Source: an uncultured Eubacterium sp.
GTDB lineage: Bacteria > Bacillota > Clostridia > Lachnospirales > Lachnospiraceae
Direction: 5' to 3'
Length of the DNA stretch: 64,000 bases
NCBI GenBank assembly: GCA_934320655.1
Contig: CAKRFN010000013.1
Location: 29,358-93,357, forward strand
Shown piece after piece: positions 52,757-60,763 of the stretch. Made by a program: the position numbers and the translations under genes. The notes below the pieces were generated by a model. The model was not told where the DNA came from. It saw only the letters and a list, made by a program, of their open reading frames with translations, and ran no database searches. Within the stretch, counting starts at the first letter, position 1; each line of letters begins with the position of its first letter.

Positions 52757-54274
52757 CTAGCCAAACATATCCAGTCCCCTTGCACACAGCTCCACGATCG
52801 GCTGTGACATCAGACCCAGCACCAGATTCAGCAGCACAAAGCACGCAAATACGGCTGTGATCTCCGAATGTGTACGCATACGGATCTTGCGGTAGCCTTC
52901 ACGCTTCTCTGCCGGAATGTCGCGGAGCGGCGTGTAGATCACAATGACTGCCCGCATAAAATAAATGACATTTAAGATCGTGCTCAACGCCAGCGCAATC
53001 AATGTCGGCAGCATTTTTCCCGGCTGATTGACCGCCGCCTGTGCAAACAGTATCTTTGAGATAAAACCGGAAAACAACGGAAATCCGACCATCGACAACG
53101 CACCGACCGTAAATGCCATGCCCGCCGACGGATTGCGGTACCCCGCTCCGGTAAGCCCCGTCAGCTCCCGGCTGTCGGCAGAGCTCTCACTGAGTCCCGC
53201 CGCCGACACGAACAGCAGCGATTTGGTCGCCGCGTGCGACAGGATATGGTAGATGCTCGCCAGCACCCCCATCGCCGTTCCGAGTCCGAAGCCCATGTAA
53301 ATATAACCGATCTGGGCGACCGACGAAAACGCGATCATCCGCCTGATATTGCTCTCCCGCGCCGCGCTGATCGAGCCGAACATCATTCCCGCGATACCGA
53401 ACACAAAAAAGATATTGATGATCTTGCTGCCGCAGATAATATCAAAACCGATCACGCGGTAGAAAATCTTGATCAGCAGAAAAATATAACCCTTTGATAC
53501 AAGCGACGATAAAATTGCCGCCGAGGAAACCGTCGAATAGCCGTATGCATCCGGCAGCCACGAATGAAACGGGAACAGCGCACTCTTGATCGCCAGACCG
53601 ACACACATCAGCCCGACCGCCACCATGAGCGGCGCATGATACATGCCCGTCGCCACGAGCGCAGCGACCGCCTCCCTGATATTGCTCATCAGCAGATGTC
53701 CGGTCAGACCATACAAAAAGCAGATGCCGAGCAACAGCAGACCGGAGCCGAGCAGACTCATAATCATATACCGCACCGCCGCCTCCAGCGTGTGTCCGTT
53801 CTGGCAGATCATAATCATGCCGCACGCGGAGATCGTATTGATCTCGACAAATACATAGGCGGTAAACAGATCGTTTGTATAGATCAGTGCGATGAGTGAG
53901 CTGAGCAGCAGATTGACCATGACATAATACAGGTTCTCCTTGCTCGCCTCGAGCTTCCGCAGGCGCTGCGCCATACCGCCGACCATCGACAGCAGCATAA
54001 CCACACAGAAAAACAGCGCCATAAACGCCTCGAGCTGCCCTACACGGATCTCATTTCCCCACGGTGCCGGAAAATGTCCCATCATATAGACATATGCCTC
54101 ACCGCGCGCACATACATCCAGCAGCACCGCCAAAGACATGATGCCGACAGCACTGATCACTCCCAGATTCACATACCGCGCCCATTTTCCGCGCAGAATC
54201 ATACAGGTCGGACCGGAAAACAGCGTCAAAATGATACAGAATAGTGGAAAATTCTGAACAAAATCATGCGTCAT
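52757..54274 (-). CDS. NuoN/MrpD-type antiporter-like subunit
   Basis: 505 residues with about 14 helices. Its ATG directly follows the TAA of the MrpC-like gene, so translation is coupled. Key residues: Glu in YVFVEINTISACGMI, Lys in GLAIKSALFPFHSWLPDAYG, Lys in LSSLVSKGYIFLLIK and Lys in SGFISKILFAQAAV. This gene directly after the MrpC-like subunit matches the mrpC-mrpD order of Mrp antiporters. Confidence 0.9.
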   Translation of the reverse strand: MTHDFVQNFPLFCIILTLFSGPTCMILRGKWARYVNLGVISAVGIMSLAVLLDVCARGEAYVYMMGHFPAPWGNEIRVGQLEAFMALFFCVVMLLSMVGGMAQRLRKLEASKENLYYVMVNLLLSSLIALIYTNDLFTAYVFVEINTISACGMIMICQNGHTLEAAVRYMIMSLLGSGLLLLGICFLYGLTGHLLMSNIREAVAALVATGMYHAPLMVAVGLMCVGLAIKSALFPFHSWLPDAYGYSTVSSAAILSSLVSKGYIFLLIKIFYRVIGFDIICGSKIINIFFVFGIAGMMFGSISAARESNIRRMIAFSSVAQIGYIYMGFGLGTAMGVLASIYHILSHAATKSLLFVSAAGLSESSADSRELTGLTGAGYRNPSAGMAFTVGALSMVGFPLFSGFISKILFAQAAVNQPGKMLPTLIALALSTILNVIYFMRAVIVIYTPLRDIPAEKREGYRKIRMRTHSEITAVFACFVLLNLVLGLMSQPIVELCARGLDMFG

Positions 54275-54652
54275 TTAGAATCCTCCCTTTTTTACTTCTG
54301 TCGTGATCTGATCCAGATCCAGCGTATGGTATCTGCTGTACAGACGGATCGTGAGCGAAAGCATGAGCGCGGTCACAGACACGGATACGACGATACCTGT
54401 CAGCACGAGTCCGCTCGGAATCGGGTTGATATAGGCATCCACACTCTGTATGCCATCCACAACGATCGCTGCCTGATGTCCCGCGATATAGCCCTTGAGC
54501 GCCAGAAACAGATAGACCGAGGAATCCATGATATTAAAGCCGATGATTTTTTTGATCAGATTTTTCTGGAGCAACAGGTTTGAAAAGCCGATCGCAAACA
54601 TGATCATCGCGATCGCCTCCTGATAGTTCGCAAACAAATTCCCTACACCCAT
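54275..54652 (-). CDS. MrpC/NuoK-like subunit
   Basis: 125 residues from the ATG at 54652 (GGGAGG upstream); the frame runs on to 54682. Three membrane helices: AIAMIMFAIGFSNLLL, DSSVYLFLALKGYIAGHQAA and GLVLTGIVVSVSVTALMLSL. The segment NPIPSGLVLTGIVVSVS is the conserved MrpC/NuoK core (usually NPLPQALVLTAIVI). The usual Glu of NuoK is not evident, as in MrpC. Structural and ion-path subunit beside the MrpD-like one. Confidence 0.87.
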   Translation of the reverse strand: MGVGNLFANYQEAIAMIMFAIGFSNLLLQKNLIKKIIGFNIMDSSVYLFLALKGYIAGHQAAIVVDGIQSVDAYINPIPSGLVLTGIVVSVSVTALMLSLTIRLYSRYHTLDLDQITTEVKKGGF

Positions 54653-54653
54653 C

Positions 54654-55616
54654 TCAATATCCTCCCTTTCGGAACATGACATAAAACGTATACATCGTGC
54701 CCGATACCACGAGTCCGACGCAGATATCCAGAACGAGAATCAGCCCGCTGCTAAGGATCGCCCCCGGTGTGCCGAGCGGGATCACGCTCTCGATATGGTT
54801 TGCACCTGTATAAAAGGAGTACGTCTTGGCGAGCGAATAGCAGGCAAGCGCACCAAAGCACATGCATTTATATGTCTTTCCGGTGAAAAACCGCTCTGTC
54901 TTTGCAAAGCCAAACGCATTGAGGTACAGGATCAGTCCGGCTCCGCAGATCGCACCGCCGGAAAATCCGCCGCCAGGCCCCAGATGACCGCCTAAGATCA
55001 CATAGATGCCGAACAGCTCGATAAACGGCACAAGCACGCGCGCGACCGTCTGTAAAATCACATCATTTTTCGGCTCATAAATGCGGTCATTGTGCTGCGC
55101 GGTCTCCTGATTTTCTTTTTTGTCCTTCCGCATCAGAATCAGCACCGTACAGGTCGCCAGAAACAGCACATGCGACTCTCCAAGCGTATCGAATGCACGG
55201 TAATCGAGGATCATGCCAGTTACGATATTGATGGCTCCGGTCTCCTGCAATCCACGCTCGATATAACGCGCAGACACCTCGTTATTCACCGGATTTTCCT
55301 CTTGTCCGTATTTCGGCAGGCTCGACACGCCGACGAGCAGGATAAACACGAGACACAGACAAAAAATCACACAGAAAATCTTATAAAATTTGCGGAACAG
55401 CCGCACCTGCGCATTATGCTCCACATCATACGAATGCTCCACGATCCGCTGGTGCTGCTGCTCGTGCTCATGAACCAGCTCCTCCGACTCGTGAAACTGC
55501 TGCTGTGGTTTCATCTCCACCGTATCTAAAAACGGATCCTCTGACCCTGACAGCCATCGGTGGAAACGGAAGGAAAACGTCTTTTCATAGTCTTTTTCTG
55601 ACACCCGTCTACTCAT
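54654..55616 (-). CDS. MbhE-like plus MrpB (MnhB)-domain subunit
   Basis: 320 residues. The first 70 residues are hydrophilic and cytoplasmic (HEQQHQRIVEHSYDVEHN). One helix (IFCVIFCLCLVFILLVGVSS) and the MbhE-like segment AINIVTGMILDYRAFDTLGE lead to a helix. The C-terminal half is an MrpB domain with ARVLVPFIELFGIYVILGGH, then GPGGGFSGGAICGAGLIL, and two more helices. In classical Mrp systems the MbhE-like part is the end of MrpA and MrpB is separate; here the two are joined in one gene. It overlaps the MbhD-like gene by 8 nt. Confidence 0.85.
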   Translation of the reverse strand: MSRRVSEKDYEKTFSFRFHRWLSGSEDPFLDTVEMKPQQQFHESEELVHEHEQQHQRIVEHSYDVEHNAQVRLFRKFYKIFCVIFCLCLVFILLVGVSSLPKYGQEENPVNNEVSARYIERGLQETGAINIVTGMILDYRAFDTLGESHVLFLATCTVLILMRKDKKENQETAQHNDRIYEPKNDVILQTVARVLVPFIELFGIYVILGGHLGPGGGFSGGAICGAGLILYLNAFGFAKTERFFTGKTYKCMCFGALACYSLAKTYSFYTGANHIESVIPLGTPGAILSSGLILVLDICVGLVVSGTMYTFYVMFRKGGY

Positions 55617-55890
55617 GATGCTCCTCCCCGCTCTTTTCCGGCTCTGAATCGTTTTTTAAGATCGCATGGATTTTCTTTAAGGTAATAATAAATAAAATCG
55701 ATGTCACGCCCGCACCGACTGCTGCCTCTGTGATCGCCAGATCCGGTGATTCCAATAAAATCCAGATCACAGACATAATCAGTGAGAACGACATGTAAAT
55801 AATTATCGAATTTAACAGATTTCTGGATAAGCTGACCGCCACCGTGCAGATCAGCAAAAACACAAGCAAAAGATCAAAAAACAGTTCCAT
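55609..55890 (-). CDS. MbhD-like subunit (DUF4040)
   Basis: 93 residues with three helices. The segments NLLNSIIIYMSFSLIMSVIW and ESPDLAITEAAVGAGVTSIL are the family core; they match the MbhD-like part of MrpA, where the acidic DLAITEA stretch lies on the ion path. A free-standing MbhD gene, as here, is more like membrane-bound hydrogenase and archaeal Mrp operons. Overlaps its neighbours at both ends. Confidence 0.87.
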   Translation of the reverse strand: MELFFDLLLVFLLICTVAVSLSRNLLNSIIIYMSFSLIMSVIWILLESPDLAITEAAVGAGVTSILFIITLKKIHAILKNDSEPEKSGEEHHE

Positions 55891-56269
55891 CTTCGTCCTC
55901 CCTTGCCCGCGGCACGCACGTCACAACCGCTCCGTCCGCTGTTATCTCCTGCTGTTTGTAATGCTGTTCCTTTTCCTCATCGATCGTCACCTCAAGCCGC
56001 GCAATCAGGTGCGACGACACTGGTGACGAAAACCATAGGAAAATGATCACAAGCAATAATTTGAGTGACGTAAAACTGAATCCGCTCATCACAATCAGCC
56101 CGAGCAGACAGCAGCCGATACCGAGTGTATCACCCATCGCCGCCGCATGCATCCGGTTGAGCACATATTTGAACCGGAAAACACCGACCATCTGTATCAG
56201 AAAAATCAGCAGACCAAGCACCAGAAGTGCACTGCCGAGTAAAAATTGCAGCCATTCAATGATTTCCAT
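55874..56269 (-). CDS. mrpG: MrpG-like antiporter subunit
   Basis: 131 residues from the ATG at 56269 (GGAGG 9 nt upstream; a GTG at 56275 is also in frame). Three helices; LVLGLLIFLIQMVGVFRFKY, VLNRMHAAAMGDTLGIG and LKLLLVIIFLWFSSPVSSHL match MrpG. The acidic C-terminal tail (EVTIDEEKEQH) is longer than usual. Overlaps mrpF by 14 nt. Confidence 0.87.
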   Translation of the reverse strand: MEIIEWLQFLLGSALLVLGLLIFLIQMVGVFRFKYVLNRMHAAAMGDTLGIGCCLLGLIVMSGFSFTSLKLLLVIIFLWFSSPVSSHLIARLEVTIDEEKEQHYKQQEITADGAVVTCVPRAREDEDGTVF

Positions 56270-56612
56270 ATCCACACTCCTCCTTCTGCTTTTCCTGCCC
56301 TGCCCGCTCCTCTTTCCGCTGGCGGTAGACGCCCATATATACTTTTGACAGCACGATCACCGCCAGAAAGCTCGTCATCGCATAGATCAGGCAGATGTCG
56401 ACGAGATAACCCTCATGCTTCATAACTGCCAGTATCGCAATGATCGCCAGCGTCTGTGTTCCCATCATATTGATCGCAACGATGCGGTCTGCCACGCGCG
56501 GTCCGATGATCGCACGGATCAGGCTGAGCATCAGAAAGATCGCGAGAATCACCAGTGCCGTGACAAATACCACTTCATATGCCTGTTCTAATACCGGTAT
56601 CCTGTTCTCCAT
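56256..56612 (-). CDS. mrpF: MrpF-like antiporter subunit
   Basis: 118 residues, three helices. FLMLSLIRAIIGPRVADRIV, AINMMGTQTLAIIAIL and GYLVDICLIYAMTSFLAVIV are typical of MrpF: an acidic residue in VADRI and VDICL on the ion path. A charged tail follows (YRQRKEERAGQEKQ). It lies 3 nt after mrpE. Confidence 0.88.
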   Translation of the reverse strand: MENRIPVLEQAYEVVFVTALVILAIFLMLSLIRAIIGPRVADRIVAINMMGTQTLAIIAILAVMKHEGYLVDICLIYAMTSFLAVIVLSKVYMGVYRQRKEERAGQEKQKEECGYGNH

Positions 56613-56615
56613 AAT

Positions 56616-57074
56616 CTACCTCTCCAACTGGTGCAGCCGCTGTTCAAGTCCGGAATCCGTAAGCCCTTCTGCCATACTCTCGTCCAGACAATGTACCATA
56701 TAGCGGTCGTTCTCCACCGATACTGTGATCGTCCCCGGCGTCAATGTGATCGCATTGGCATAAAATGCGCGTCCCGTCGGTGTTTCCATATCGGTTGAAA
56801 ACTCTACGAGCGCCGGTTCGATCTCCTCCCGCTCAGACAAAATCAACCGGCACACATTTAAATTCGCCACGAGAATCTCCTTTACGAGTACAAACACGTA
56901 GCAGAGCATGCCGCCCGCTTTTTTATAAAAACGCAGCTCCTTTTGCAGACTGTAATCCATAAATCTGCATATAAAAGCAAATACTGCCGCCGAGATCACA
57001 AGCCCGAACAGCAGTATTTCCACATTGAATTTCTCATTAAATATGATCCAGATCAGCAGAAAAACAAGGTACAT
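56616..57074 (-). CDS. mrpE: MrpE-like antiporter subunit, first gene of the operon
   Basis: 152 residues from the ATG at 57074 (GAGGAG 8 nt upstream). Two or three N-terminal helices (MYLVFLLIWIIFNEKFNVEI; LLFGLVISAAVFAFICRF), then a cytoplasmic domain with YVFVLVKEILVANLNVCRLI and the conserved ITLTPGTITVSVENDRYMVH and CLDES. It opens a run of ten genes on the minus strand with overlaps or gaps under 30 nt, down to 47995. Subunit order E-F-G-(D)-(E/B)-C-D-D-D-D. Confidence 0.9.
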   Translation of the reverse strand: MYLVFLLIWIIFNEKFNVEILLFGLVISAAVFAFICRFMDYSLQKELRFYKKAGGMLCYVFVLVKEILVANLNVCRLILSEREEIEPALVEFSTDMETPTGRAFYANAITLTPGTITVSVENDRYMVHCLDESMAEGLTDSGLEQRLHQLER

Positions 57075-57265
57075 ATCGGATACTCCTCTTTCTATTCAAA
57101 TAGCCATGCATCCCATCAGCATCTGCCACCGGCAGGCTTTCAGATGTATGGTAACTAGAAATAGTATACCCTATTTTTTCTGACAAGTCTAGTTTGTACA
57201 ACAGTTTTGTATAAACGATTTGTGCGTATCACTTCCTATTATATAGTGGTCAGATCGCAGTTTTT

Positions 57266-58147
57266 TTATGACACGGTAATCGTAAAACTATAAGATTTCT
57301 TCTCGTCCGGTTCTACGAACTGTACGTTGCGCTTCTCCTCGAACTGGTCGCCCTCATCGCTGCACGTAGACAGTCCCAGCCACGGCTCGATCGCTAAAAA
57401 CGGTCCCTTGTTTGCGGTCGTCCAGAGAATCAGATACGGGAACTGTGCAAAATCGATCTGTACGCTGTGGTCATGCTTATCGCTCGCCAGTTTCACGCTG
57501 CGTGAGCTCAGCTCATCAAATGTGATCGCATCCTTTGCAAACAGATCAAAGCTCAACGGCAGGCGCTTCGTGTGATCCAGACACGCACTGCGGTTTTGCA
57601 GGTTCAGCAGACCGCTCTCCGTCAACTGCTCGGGAACGGTGCAGGTCTCCTCTTTCTCAAACTCGACATAATAATCGCTGTAATCATCGCCTGCAACGAT
57701 CGGACAGTTGAATGCCGGATGTCCGCCTACGAAAAACGGCATCGTCTCCCCGCCCAGATTTTCTACCGTAAATGTCTGGCGCACGCTCGCTCCATCCAGC
57801 TCATAAGTCACAGCCAGCTTTGCCGCATACGGAAACAGCTCCTGCATCTCCTCGTCACTCGTGATCGCCAGTGTGATTGAATGCATCGACTGCTGCTCAC
57901 AGGTGAACTCCCTGCCGCGGACGATTCCGTGGCGGTTCATATTCGTCTCTTTGTTATCCCCGACCATCGCATGATTGTCACGGATGCTTCCGCAGATCGG
58001 GAACAGCAGCGGTGCCTGATTTGCCCAGTACGTCGGATCTCCCTGCCACAGATACTCGATGCCGTCCTTGCTCTTGATGGAAGTCAGCACACCGCCTGTC
58101 GTGGATACCTTCACGGTCAGAAACTCATTTTCCAATGTGTAGTTCAT
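57266..58147 (-). CDS. Aldose 1-epimerase family protein (LacX-like)
   Basis: 293 residues from the ATG at 58147 (AGGAGG 8 nt upstream). A galactose-mutarotase-like beta-sandwich: LTVKVSTTGGVLTSIKSKDG, WANQAPLLFPICGSIRDN, MNRHGIVRGREF with the conserved His, FFVGGHPAFNCPI with the second His and FPYLILWTTANKGPFLAIEP. It interconverts anomers of a hexose or hexose phosphate; the substrate is not predictable. Cytoplasmic. It has its own promoter flanked by a 10-bp inverted repeat. Confidence 0.88.
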   Translation of the reverse strand: MNYTLENEFLTVKVSTTGGVLTSIKSKDGIEYLWQGDPTYWANQAPLLFPICGSIRDNHAMVGDNKETNMNRHGIVRGREFTCEQQSMHSITLAITSDEEMQELFPYAAKLAVTYELDGASVRQTFTVENLGGETMPFFVGGHPAFNCPIVAGDDYSDYYVEFEKEETCTVPEQLTESGLLNLQNRSACLDHTKRLPLSFDLFAKDAITFDELSSRSVKLASDKHDHSVQIDFAQFPYLILWTTANKGPFLAIEPWLGLSTCSDEGDQFEEKRNVQFVEPDEKKSYSFTITVS

Positions 58148-58188
58148 TGATTTTTCCTCCTGAATATAAATTTTCCGTGCAACTAACA

Positions 58189-58240
58189 TGTTACATTTAT
58201 CGTAGCATACTTTTCATATAAATACAAATAAAATGTAACA
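58189..58240 (-). promoter_or_regulatory. Promoter of the aldose epimerase gene flanked by inverted half-sites
   Basis: TTGTAT and TACGAT on the minus strand, 17 nt apart, lie between TGTTACATTT (58189-58198) and its exact complement AAATGTAACA (58231-58240). Two perfect 10-bp half-sites on either side of a promoter suggest a regulator that loops or bridges it. Confidence 0.5.
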
Positions 58241-58261
58241 GTTCTTCCGCAGTGTTTTTTC

Positions 58262-58290
58262 TTGACCGGATGTGGATGGAATGATAAAAT
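58262..58290 (+). promoter_or_regulatory. Promoter of the DUF2974 gene
   Basis: TTGACC (58262-58267) and TAAAAT (58285-58290) with a 17-nt spacer, about 40 nt before the start codon. Confidence 0.65.
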
Positions 58291-58329
58291 TCATTTAATA
58301 TTTTTAGTCACTATTTTTATGAGGTACAA

Positions 58330-59475
58330 GTGCTTATGGCAGAAACAATTTTAGAATATGTACAACAGGAAATGCGCACCTTCGCCGAGCATCCGTTTCA
58401 CGAGGTAGACTCACTGGTACTCTCACAGTTTTCCTACATCCATCTCGGAAACCTGATCGCGCCGCCGTCCGCAGGTGCCGTGCGCACGCCGCTCACACTC
58501 CAGCAGCTCTACCGCGCGGAATGCTTTTCCTATTTTTTTGCAAACCAGCCAGACGCTGACCGCAACCGGCTGTTACTGGAGGCATGTGCCGCCAGCCCGC
58601 GTTTCCGCGACATCGGGATCGCTTACTACGCAGAAGATTTTGACGCGGCTGCCGAAAAACAGTTTTGCGCGATGACCTTTTTCTTGGATACAGACACCGC
58701 ATACCTCGCCTTCCGCGGCACGGATGCTACGCTCGTCGGCTGGAAGGAGGATTTTAACATGGCATTCCTGACACCGGTTCCGTCGCAGGAGGCGGCGCTC
58801 GCCTACACGCTCAGCGTCGCCAAGCTGATCCGCGGAAAACTGATCTTGGGCGGGCATTCCAAGGGCGGCAACCTCGCCGTCTATGCGTCGATGCAGAGTC
58901 CGAAACGCCTGCAGAGCCGTATCCGTGAGATCTACTCCCACGACGGCCCGGGATTCCGCGACAATGTTTTTTCCAGCGAAGGATTTTTGCAGATCAAAGA
59001 CCGCATCAAAAAAACGCTCCCGCAGTCATCCCTCGTAGGAATGCTGCTGGAGCATCAGGAAAATTTTGAAGTTGTCGAAAGCTCTGCGGTCGGCATCATC
59101 CAGCACAATCCGTATTCTTGGATTGTGCGTGACAACGCCTTCGTGAAGCTGAATACGCTCACCTCCGGCGCGGACTATCTCAACCGGACGCTCGCAGACT
59201 GGCTGAGCCTGCTGTCCAACGAACAGCGGGAGCAATTCGTTGATGCACTCTACTCTGTCATCTCCGCCAGCGATTTTTCCTCGTTCACGGAATTGCGCGA
59301 GACATGGCCGAACGAGCTGTCCACGCTCATGGAGAGCATGAAAACGATGGATGACGAGACAAAACGCATCATGCATGAGACGCTGCGCTCACTCATGCTC
59401 ATGGCGCTCAAAAATCTACCGGCTCCCCCTATGCCGAAGCGGCAGGCTCCTCGTATTTTCGGCAAACCAGACTAA
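58330..59475 (+). CDS. DUF2974 (Mbeg1-like) alpha/beta hydrolase
   Basis: 381 residues from a GTG at 58330; an ATG two codons later (58336) is equally possible, both behind GAGG. The lipase-like fold shows TAYLAFRGTDATLVGWKEDF, the nucleophile elbow LILGGHSKGGNLAVYA with Ser177, and SHDGPGF with the probable catalytic Asp. The C-terminal 120 residues are helical. No signal peptide, so it is cytoplasmic. Members of this family are uncharacterised, with lipase or acyl hydrolase activity assumed. The last 47 nt overlap the end of the opposite MFS gene. Confidence 0.85.
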   Translation: MLMAETILEYVQQEMRTFAEHPFHEVDSLVLSQFSYIHLGNLIAPPSAGAVRTPLTLQQLYRAECFSYFFANQPDADRNRLLLEACAASPRFRDIGIAYYAEDFDAAAEKQFCAMTFFLDTDTAYLAFRGTDATLVGWKEDFNMAFLTPVPSQEAALAYTLSVAKLIRGKLILGGHSKGGNLAVYASMQSPKRLQSRIREIYSHDGPGFRDNVFSSEGFLQIKDRIKKTLPQSSLVGMLLEHQENFEVVESSAVGIIQHNPYSWIVRDNAFVKLNTLTSGADYLNRTLADWLSLLSNEQREQFVDALYSVISASDFSSFTELRETWPNELSTLMESMKTMDDETKRIMHETLRSLMLMALKNLPAPPMPKRQAPRIFGKPD

Positions 59476-60589
59476 ATACCAGAATACCGACACACGGTAT
59501 GATATTACAAGCCATACCCGCCTGCAGGCTCACGCCCTCCGCTACCAGACCGATGATCCACGGCATGAGGATCGCGCCGAGTCCTGCGGTCGGCAGCATG
59601 ATCCCCATGCTCGCCGCATTTAACATCTTTCCCGCTCCCGCTACACCGGTCGGATTCACACCTGCCATCGCAAACGAGAACGCGAACAGCATCAGGATCG
59701 CAAGCCATCCGGTATTCGAGAAGATCAGTGCTGCATATAAGACGATACAGCCGCCGCCCATGACAGCCAGCGCCTTGAAGCGGTCTTTGATCGGGAATAC
59801 GAATGCGATCAGAAGTCTGGCGATGAGCGTCGCGCCCCACATGATCGTCATTGTATAGTTTGCCAGCGTTCCGGACAAAATTCCGTTTCCTTTATAATAT
59901 GTAACCATCCATCCGGTCACGCTCGTCTCCGCTGCGTTCTGGCAAAAAATCAGTGCCGTCAGCAGCCAGAATTTCTTTTCTTTCAAAAATCCCCAATCTG
60001 TGCGCTCCTTTTTCCCATCTGAGGTCTGTTTCGATTTTCCCGGAAACCGAACTGCCAGAAATACGAGCCACAGCAGCACACCACCGGCTGCCAGTGCATA
60101 CATCGGCGCGAATCTGCCAATCAGCAGCGTTGCCGTGATCAGGATCGGTCCCAACAGCGCGCCGCACGCATAGCTGGCATGCATCACATTCATGCCCTTT
60201 GTGCGGTCCGGCGCATGATTGCCGACTAATACGGTGCAGTTATTGATCGCATTGCCCTTTGCGAGACCGAGCAATAAAAATGCCAGCATCACGAGCCACA
60301 GATAATTGCCGGATGCCATAAACAGATAGCCAAGTGCATAGCCGCTCGTGAGCGTGAGCACAGTCATGCGCGTGCCGATCTTTGATGGCAGGACTGCCGA
60401 CGCAAAGCCTGCGACCAGATTGCCGATATTCATGAGGGATAACAGGATGCCCGTCATGCTGTAGGCAAACCCGTAATACTCCTGCAGCAGACTCACGATT
60501 ACACCGCTGCTCATCGCACAGATGCCGCTGAAGAAAAACGCCAGACATCCCATACGATATAATTTTGAATTTTTCTCCGTTGTATTCAT
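59429..60589 (-). CDS. MFS transporter
   Basis: 386 residues from the ATG at 60589, with AGGAGG 11 nt upstream. Twelve membrane spans in two halves joined by a loop (FPGKSKQTSDGKKERTDWGF). Family features: GCLAFFFSGICAMSSGVIVS, the first-loop motif SKIGTRMTVLTLTSGYALGY, LGLAKGNAINNCTVLVGNHA and KGMNVMHASYACGALLGPIL. The last pair resembles the FucP-like sugar group, so sugar uptake is a possibility. It is divergent from the first NSS gene and converges on the DUF2974 gene. Confidence 0.85.
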   Translation of the reverse strand: MNTTEKNSKLYRMGCLAFFFSGICAMSSGVIVSLLQEYYGFAYSMTGILLSLMNIGNLVAGFASAVLPSKIGTRMTVLTLTSGYALGYLFMASGNYLWLVMLAFLLLGLAKGNAINNCTVLVGNHAPDRTKGMNVMHASYACGALLGPILITATLLIGRFAPMYALAAGGVLLWLVFLAVRFPGKSKQTSDGKKERTDWGFLKEKKFWLLTALIFCQNAAETSVTGWMVTYYKGNGILSGTLANYTMTIMWGATLIARLLIAFVFPIKDRFKALAVMGGGCIVLYAALIFSNTGWLAILMLFAFSFAMAGVNPTGVAGAGKMLNAASMGIMLPTAGLGAILMPWIIGLVAEGVSLQAGMACNIIPCVGILVFSLVCRKYEEPAASA

Positions 60590-60763
60590 AACCCGTTTTT
60601 CCTCCTGTGCAGACAATCATACCATTTCTTTTTGTCGATTTCAAGGAAACATCCATGCGCAAATTGCCCCAATTCGCCAGTATTTTCCATAAAAAGGTGG
60701 CTTTTTATTTCCCGCTATGTTACACTTGAGTTTATAAAATCTTTAAATTGGAAGGAGAAGGTT

